Made by a program: the position numbers and the translations under genes. The notes below the pieces were generated by a model. That model ran no database searches. It was not told the origin of the DNA and saw only the letters and a program-made list of their open reading frames with translations. A stretch of 34,679 nt of DNA from Chara braunii (taxonomy: Eukaryota > Streptophyta > Charophyceae > Charales > Characeae), in the NCBI GenBank assembly GCA_003427395.1, contig BFEA01000023.1, positions 380,777 through 415,455 of the forward strand, in the 5' to 3' direction. Shown here piece by piece: positions 30,249-34,679 of the stretch. Each line of letters opens with the position of its first letter. Position 1 is the first letter of the stretch.

Positions 30249-30609
30249 AGGAAGGACCGGGAACAGCGAGCTAGCCTTGGCAGCCAGCTTTGATATTAAA
30301 GAAATGTTCACCTCACTACCGCACTTCGAGATTGTCAAGGCTGTCGACTGGTTGCTAGATCAGTGGCAACTTAAGGAAGTGGACAGGATCAGCCTCAGCA
30401 GGAGAGGGAAAGTTGTGGTAGTGAACCGGGGAAGCCCGGGGCCAGGATATGTTGGTTTGAAGTTCAAGGCGATCAGGCAGCTGGTCAAGTTTGAGCTGGC
30501 TAATACGTACGTTATGTGTGAAGGCAAGATCTTAAACCACCACTCCCCCTCATTGCCGAAAGTCGACTTCCTGGGGAGTTAGGGCCGAAAATGGAGGGGG
30601 GTCGGCGAC

Positions 30610-30644
<35 letters not shown>

Positions 30645-31640
30645 ATTTTTTTTTTTTTTCGGCGTGCGGTTTTCATTGCAGGCGCTGCACTTTTCATTTT
30701 CTTTGTTTTTTTTTTAGGGAAAAAAAAACAGAAAAAAAACACGCAGTGAACCTTCCAGCAGAAAACCGAAATGTACACCGCAATCATCCATGCGTGTCAG
30801 GGGCAGAGGATTTAGGCATGAAATGCGGTGGCACCTGCAGTTACGTTTTCGTTTTTTTTTTTGCAGAGTAAAAAAAAANAAAAAACAAGAATGAAGTGAG
30901 GCCCACCCTGTACTACTGGTAGGCCGAAGGTGAAATACTAATATCAGCCTACCAGTCCCCCCTACTTTACGACGTCGGGGTAGCAGTGGTTTAAAGCAAG
31001 TGGTGGGTATCCCGATGGGGAAGAACTCCAGCCCCCCGCTTGCCTGCACCCTCTGTGCAAAGTTCGAGGCAGACTTCATCGGCTCATTAGGAAGGGATCA
31101 AGAACTGGTACATGGTGTAAGGCTAGTAGATGATGTGGCGCTTATCGTTGCGTGCAACCCCATGGAACCTGCCAGTGTGAGGACAGCAAAAAAGATACAA
31201 GACAAGTTCGCCGGAGCTTATGGAAAGCAGTTGACCCTGGTCCGTACGGACGATGCATCTATAACTCCTGGGACTTCCTAGGCATGAGAATCACGGCGTT
31301 GGCAGGCCCCATCGAGTTTCTGATTCGGCCTACACACAAGAATCAAGGGACTACAGAAGGAGACTACCTCAAATTTAGATGCTTTCAAGATTTTAATTTG
31401 TACACAGATAAGAAGGTGAAGGTCGGTACGATAGTCTCAGCATTGCACAGAGTTCAGCAGCACGCCAGCGACCCTTTTGCAGTGGTCGCACCAGTACTAA
31501 GCATCGCATTTGAGCTCAAGCGTCGGGGATACCCCCCGGCGCTCTTCTCAGAAGCCCTGGCGAGGTTTGCCAGGGTAACCAACATCTTCAGCGAGGCATG
31601 GGAGATGCTCGCTGAAGTGTTGGTGAAGACTAGTTACTAG
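30235..31640 (+). pseudogene. Penelope-like reverse transcriptase, truncated and interrupted
   Basis: RNA-dependent DNA polymerase of a retroelement. RT motif A is FDIKEMFTSLP (Asp codon 30292). Motif B is QVVGIPMGKNSSPPLAC (30997 on). Motif C is RLVDDV (DD codons 31129-31134). A motif-D/E region ends in WDFLGMRI (about 31269). A C-terminal stretch with a Y-L-K-F..., K-x-G-T-I-V-S-A-L-x-R and RRGYP pattern follows, which matches the thumb/linker of Penelope-like elements. Residues before motif A (motifs 1-2) are missing, so it is 5'-truncated. A TTAA-flanked element splits it at 30532-30994. One frameshift lies near 31245-31262. The final frame ends with TAG at 31638-31640. No GIY-YIG endonuclease follows; it is either lost, N-terminal as in the Chlamys clade, or absent as in Athena-type elements. 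Family placement is from motifs only. Confidence 0.78.
30536..30990. mobile_element. TTAA-flanked non-autonomous element inside the RT
   Basis: TTAA at 30532-30535 and 30991-30994 bracket 455 bases. Ends are ACCACCACTCCCCC and, reverse complemented, ACCACTGCTACCCC (11 of 14 match). Deleting the element with one TTAA joins GGCAAGATC-TTA-AAGCAAGTG, which reads GKILKQV and restores RT motif B in frame. TTAA duplication and precise excision are typical of piggyBac-type transposition (established). The inside holds long A and T runs, an N at 30890 and a perfect 10-bp stem ACTGGTAGGC/GCCTACCAGT (30915, 30947). No transposase. Confidence 0.72.
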
Positions 31641-32048
31641 CTAGTTTGAGGGATGGGAGAGGGAGGTGAAGGACGGGTGGTAATATGTAGAGATTTTGGC
31701 CTGTTTATTTATTTGTTTATTTATTTATTTATTTATTTATTTATTCATTTGAACCTGGAGTGGGCAAAGGCCACGTAGGTTTGGGGACCGGTTCACCCCT
31801 TGTGCGGCAGCAACGGGGAGCTGAATCGGATGTAAAATAGTGTCGAGAGGGACTAGCTGTGGAATAAGTTAGCCGGTTCAAAAACCGGGTGTACTATAGT
31901 AAGTATGGCAATAGAGTATGAGAACCGGCTTAGGGAACCGGGTGTATTATAGTAGGTCTGAGAATGAGCGGTGTTAGACCGTCTGTATTATAGCTGTGGC
32001 TAATAGGCTAGACGACGCGGTAGACCAACCCGACTAGCGGGTACAGTG
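31641..32048. repeat. 3' flank of the RT: (TTTA)n and eroded repeats
   Basis: A TTTA/TTTG tetranucleotide tract lies at 31699-31748, about 60 bp past the RT stop. The motif AACCGGGTGTA.TATAGTA occurs at about 31883 and 31938, with a third, weaker copy near 31978. No gene. Confidence 0.7.
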
Positions 32049-32110
32049 TGGCTGAGTAGCTATTAGGGGAACTTAGTCGACTGGGGGGACCAGGTACGGA
32101 GTTCAAATCG
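32049..32110 (+). other. tRNA-like pol III A and B boxes (possible SINE head)
   Basis: TGGCTGAGTAGC (32049-32060) fits an A box, and AGTTCAAATCG (32100-32110) is a weak B box 51 bases later, as in a long-variable-arm tRNA. Acceptor and T stems do not pair well and no poly(A) tail follows, so I do not call a tRNA gene. Confidence 0.3.
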
Positions 32111-32565
32111 GTCCTACTGAGTGGTATGGAAATGGAAAAGGCCCGAATGGCCTGTTTCGCAGCATCAGTAGCACGTGTAACAACCCGGTACACGAGGCAT
32201 AACGGATTCTGCGCTACGAAGATGCACTCGTGAGGGTGAACAGTGCTACACGGGCACGCCAGTCAGTTGCATGTGGTACCTGGGACGCGCCAGTCAGTTA
32301 CAGCCGGAGTCAGGCTGGGTGGACGTGTATAACTGCGGAGGGTAAGGCCGGAATGACCCTCTATGCTCAGGTGGTGGTCCGACAGGTGGATGCAGGAGAG
32401 CGGTATGCCCCTTGACAAGTCCTGGTGCGCAGCCAGGCGAAACGCGTCGGGGAATGTGCGCGTTTACTGAGCTCCATGTCCGAGCTTGTTCAGTGATGGA
32501 AATCTATTGATGCTTGGATTACTGGCGGTTGGCCTCGCTTGTCTCTATTCTATTCTATACTCTAT
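32111..32565. other. No recognisable gene
   Basis: CGCCAGTCAGTT occurs twice (32257 and 32287) with diverged flanks. Pseudo-repeats TCTATTCTATTC lie near 32541-32567. Nothing else seen. Confidence 0.55.
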
Positions 32566-32600
32566 TCTTCTTGCGCTCTGATATTCATGTGACGATATAT
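32566..32600 (-). mobile_element. Family B terminus, inverted fragment
   Basis: GCGCTCTGATATTCATGTGA followed by CGATATATAA is the reverse complement of the family B left end. It is truncated directly by TA-rich sequence and family C copy 1. Confidence 0.6.
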
Positions 32601-32620
32601 AATGTTTGAAGATATATACG

Positions 32621-32734
32621 GTGAAACTCGGACGAAACAGTTTGTCGCAGCCCCTCGTTTGTTGTCCTCTTCTCCCTTTCTCCCTCCCTCTCTGCCACCT
32701 ACGGTTTACCGTAGGCAGATCTGTTTGACGATAT
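32621..32734 (+). mobile_element. Family C element, copy 1
   Basis: About 110 bp, from GTGAAACTCGGACGAAACAG to CTGTTTGACGATATAT, with a middle GCCCCTCGTTTGTTGTCCTC. It includes the compact hairpin CCTACGGT-TT-ACCGTAGG near the right end. Non-coding. Confidence 0.8.
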
Positions 32735-32753
32735 ATTTGATATATGTACACAA

Positions 32754-32875
32754 GAGCTTCTGAACAGGGGGAGTTGTAAGAAAGAAGATAAAAAAACGAA
32801 TTATTTTTTTCCTTTTTTTTTTCTTTTTTTCTTTTTTGCGTTTTTGCGCTCTGATATTCTTGTGACAATATATAT
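32754..32875 (-). mobile_element. Family B fragment, inverted
   Basis: Reverse complement reads ATATTGTCACAAGAATATCA then GAGCGC, A/G-rich sequence and ACTCCCCCTGTTCAGAAGCT. It matches 29465-29592 (copy 3) over its length. Its outer ends abut family C copies 1 and 2. Confidence 0.75.
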
Positions 32876-32982
32876 GAAACTCTGACGAAACAGTTTGTCA
32901 CAGCCCCTCGTTTGTTGTCCTCTTCTCCCTCCCTCTCTGCCACCTACGGTTTACCGTAGGCAGCTCTGTTTGATGATATATA
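32876..32982 (+). mobile_element. Family C element, copy 2
   Basis: Same structure as copy 1 with the hairpin at about 32944-32961. It is followed at once by an inverted copy. Confidence 0.82.
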
Positions 32983-33085
32983 TATATCGTCAAATAGAAC
33001 TGCCTACGGTAAACCGTAGGCAGAGAGGGAGAAGAGGACAACAAACGAGGGGCTGTGACAAACTGTTTCGTTGGAGTTTCACCGA
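32983..33085 (-). mobile_element. Family C element, copy 3 (inverted)
   Basis: Reverse complement of copy 2 with about 95% identity. Copies 2 and 3 make a palindrome of about 210 bp centred on a (TA)n tract near 32980. Confidence 0.82.
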
Positions 33086-33146
33086 CTCATCAGGAGGCTG
33101 ATATATATTCATAGGGTTCAGCCTCTACTGATTGATGAGTAGGTAG

Positions 33147-33236
33147 GTGAAACTCCGACGAAACAGTTAGTCACAGCCTCTCGTTTGTTGTCCTCTTCTC
33201 CCTCTCTGCCTCTACGGTTTACCGGGCAGTTCTGTG
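33147..33236 (+). mobile_element. Family C element, copy 4 (right end lost)
   Basis: Same orientation as copies 1 and 2. The hairpin's right half is reduced to ACCGGGCAG, and the copy ends at a T run (33237-33265). The spacer from copy 3 (33086-33146) is itself inverted-repeat-like: CTCATCAG...AGGCTGA against TCAGCCT...TGATGAG. Confidence 0.75.
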
Positions 33237-33337
33237 TTTTTTTTTTTTTTTTTTTTTTTTTTTTTGGAAATACAGACTGATCCTGTTGAAATAGATCTCT
33301 CTCTCTCTCTGTCTCAATTGTCTAAGGGAAATTTCCA

Positions 33338-34176
33338 GTGGTGACCGATTTGGATCTGCGGGTAGACATACCAAATATTTGTGGTTTGACACAGGCTTAT
33401 CAGCGTCAATGTTATAGTGCATCCCAATTTCTTACGATTGCTTATCAGCTTGACGCTGTTGAAAATCAGTTGTTGCTTGACCATAATAGTCCACCTGCAG
33501 AAGGTAGTAACTATACTACCTCATGAGGCTTTACTGTAAATGTCTTACAGTTAGCGTTTCACGGTCGCCACCTTCTTATGCATCATGCGACACCAGGCGA
33601 TGACCTCAATAACCATCCTCATATTTCTGCCTGTATTTTACACAGACCCGGGCATTATATGGCACTCATTCGTGCTGCTGCCCAGTGGGAACTGTGGGAT
33701 GGTGGCACGATGAGTCAGGTCATTTTCGATGTGAATGAATTTTTGCGAGCATTGTCGAATCATACTTTATTCTGGATTATTGACCGACTCTCGTGTGACA
33801 CCTGTCGGGACAGAGACGCAGTGCGCCTTGGCTGTGGAATGCATCATCTATGCCATAGCCATTATCAATCTATTGCGACTGCCGCCGTCTGTCCTGAAGG
33901 GTGTCCAACATTTCCTCATTGTACACATCCCTATCACCCAGATATACGTTGTCCCTTTTGTGCCCAAGGACGCTATCAGAACTGTATGATGCCGCACTGT
34001 GATGAACGTCCTGCTGTGTTTTTGACATGTGGACAAGTCAGGACTGTTTTGATGGGATGGTTAGTGCTAGCCGTCCTGCTGAATGCTGTGCTGGCGCAGC
34101 TCTCCTTGGGCATCCTTGTGAACATCCACATCATCCTCACCGTAGCTGTCCTATCTGCCGAGGTGGGGACAGGTAA
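33338..34176 (+). pseudogene. Josephin-like cysteine protease domain with tandem RING-like zinc modules
   Basis: Probably ubiquitin-related. Residues 1-145 resemble a Josephin (ataxin-3-type) deubiquitinase domain: NICGLTQAY with a candidate nucleophile C15, FLTIAYQLDAVENQ, GFTVNVLQLAF, then PGHYMALI with candidate H106 and WELWDGG with candidate D121. A Cys-x2-Cys-x9-Cys-x2-His-x2-Cys-x2-His module starts at C153 and continues through CPEGC and CPFC, like a RING. A second, similar module (PHCDERPAVFLTCG, then GHPCEHPHHPHRSCPIC one frame over) follows. Defects: TGA at 33524-33526 in the same frame, and a one-base loss near 34034. The shifted frame ends at TAA 34174-34176. TTTCCAG just before 33338, after a (CT)n tract, may be a 3' splice site, so an upstream exon could be missing. 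I am fairly sure of the repeats and motifs, less of the Josephin label. Confidence 0.55.
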
Positions 34177-34324
34177 AGAAAAAAAGAAGAAAAGAAAAAG
34201 AGAAAAAAAGAAAAAAAGAGAAAAAAAGAAAAAAAGAAAAAAAGAAAAAAGAAAAGATATGTTGATTTGTGGGATGTGTTATTTGCTTTGTGACAATTGG
34301 ATTATCTTTCTTTCCTTGTCAGGT
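34177..34324. other. A/G-rich tract between pseudogene and family B copy
   Basis: (AAAAAG)n-type repeats at 34178-34256. CAG|GTAAAG at 34170-34178 and a pyrimidine-rich CTTTCCTTGTCAG ending at 34322 could be intron borders, but sequence beyond is transposon, so no exon is called. Confidence 0.5.
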
Positions 34325-34544
34325 TTGGTTTCCTCCTCCTTTTCTTTACCTCTTTGCCTTTTGGCTGCGTGCAAGTGGGTCCTTGTGACACACGGGGATG
34401 GGGGCAGCCAGCGCTCAACCTGTCATCCACGTGGCTGGCCTTGTACGTAAGAGGTGATGAACCGGTGGGGCTTTCCTTCTTTTCCTTTCCTTGTTTTGCT
34501 TTTTTCCGCCTTCGCGCTCTGATTTACAGTTTGACAATATATAT
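34325..34544 (-). mobile_element. Family B element, inverted copy
   Basis: Reverse complement starts TATATTGTCAAACTGTAAAT then CAGAGCGCGAAGGCGG, and continues CTTACGTACAAGGCCAGCCA, GGTTGAGCGCTGGCTGCCCC and ACCCACTTGCACGCAGCC. It matches copies 1-3 in order. It ends the Josephin-like frame on its right. Confidence 0.82.
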
Positions 34545-34679
34545 CAATCATGGCATGGACCATGACACCGTCGTTCCACACCTCCCAATGGTCAGAGGCG
34601 TGTACAATAGCCATGTAATGGCCAGGCCCATGCACAATGCAGGCAGAGATGCGGGATGGAGGATTAAACAGCTCACCTG
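34545..34679 (-). pseudogene. Second Josephin-like fragment, cut by a family B element
   Basis: Read on the minus strand from the window edge, the frame gives ISACIVHGPGHYMAIVHASD then HWEVWNDGVM. This parallels ISACILHRPGHYMALIRAAA, QWELWDGGTM of the plus-strand copy at 33626-33715. The His and the W-x-x-W-D/N region are kept. After a few more codons (MID) the frame enters the family B terminus. The 5' part lies beyond the window. The two copies are clear paralogues that have diverged by about a third, so they are not a recent duplication. Confidence 0.65.

Noticed and set aside
34173-34322. Spliceosomal intron after the zinc modules
   Set aside because: Donor and acceptor words are good, but the downstream exon would be family B transposon sequence, and a TAA ends the shifted frame at the donor.

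Overview
This is a eukaryotic nuclear window, dense in repeats. It probably comes from a streptophyte green alga such as Chara. That assignment is inference. It rests on one insert of plastid DNA (rps14), one insert of mitochondrial DNA (rpl2), plant-like LINE, SINE and TIR elements, many microsatellites, and long stretches without genes. There are no bacterial operons or phage genes. Scattered N bases show a draft assembly, and some structures below may be assembly products.

Layout. 1-570: microsatellites and a GAACGC-rich patch. 570-2900 and 5469-7782: two arms of a 7.2 kb inverted repeat around a 2.57 kb spacer; N bases sit at mirrored positions in the two arms. Repeat family A has copies at 2921-3548, 9802-10423 and, diverged, 16519-16912. 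7783-13350: non-coding sequence with hairpins and tandem duplications. 13352-14205: a 66-bp minisatellite. 15440-15790: the mitochondrial rpl2 fragment. 16913-18345: strand-asymmetric CTC/GAG tracts with a duplicated 165-bp block. 20758-21148: a hAT-like MITE with an 8-bp target duplication. 22309-24080: minus-strand LINE fragments. 25319-25545: a minus-strand tRNA-derived SINE.

The one gene that looks intact is a single-exon DTW-domain gene at 25900-27105. It resembles DTWD1, the tRNA-uridine aminocarboxypropyltransferase. A four-copy G-box array lies just before it, and its 3' end is tandemly duplicated.

28770-34679 is a nest of mobile DNA. Family B elements lie in both orientations. One of them carries the plastid rps14 fragment at a site that is empty in a sister copy 290 bp away. 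A Penelope-like reverse transcriptase (30235-31640) is 5'-truncated, frameshifted, and split by a TTAA-flanked element whose removal restores motif B in frame. Family C elements form palindromes. At the right edge a Josephin-like (ataxin-3-type) cysteine protease domain is joined to tandem RING-like zinc modules, broken by one stop and one frameshift. A second Josephin-like copy on the opposite strand is cut by a family B element. No pathway links these genes. The most novel items are the Josephin/RING architecture, the TTAA element, and the plastid insert with its empty sister site.
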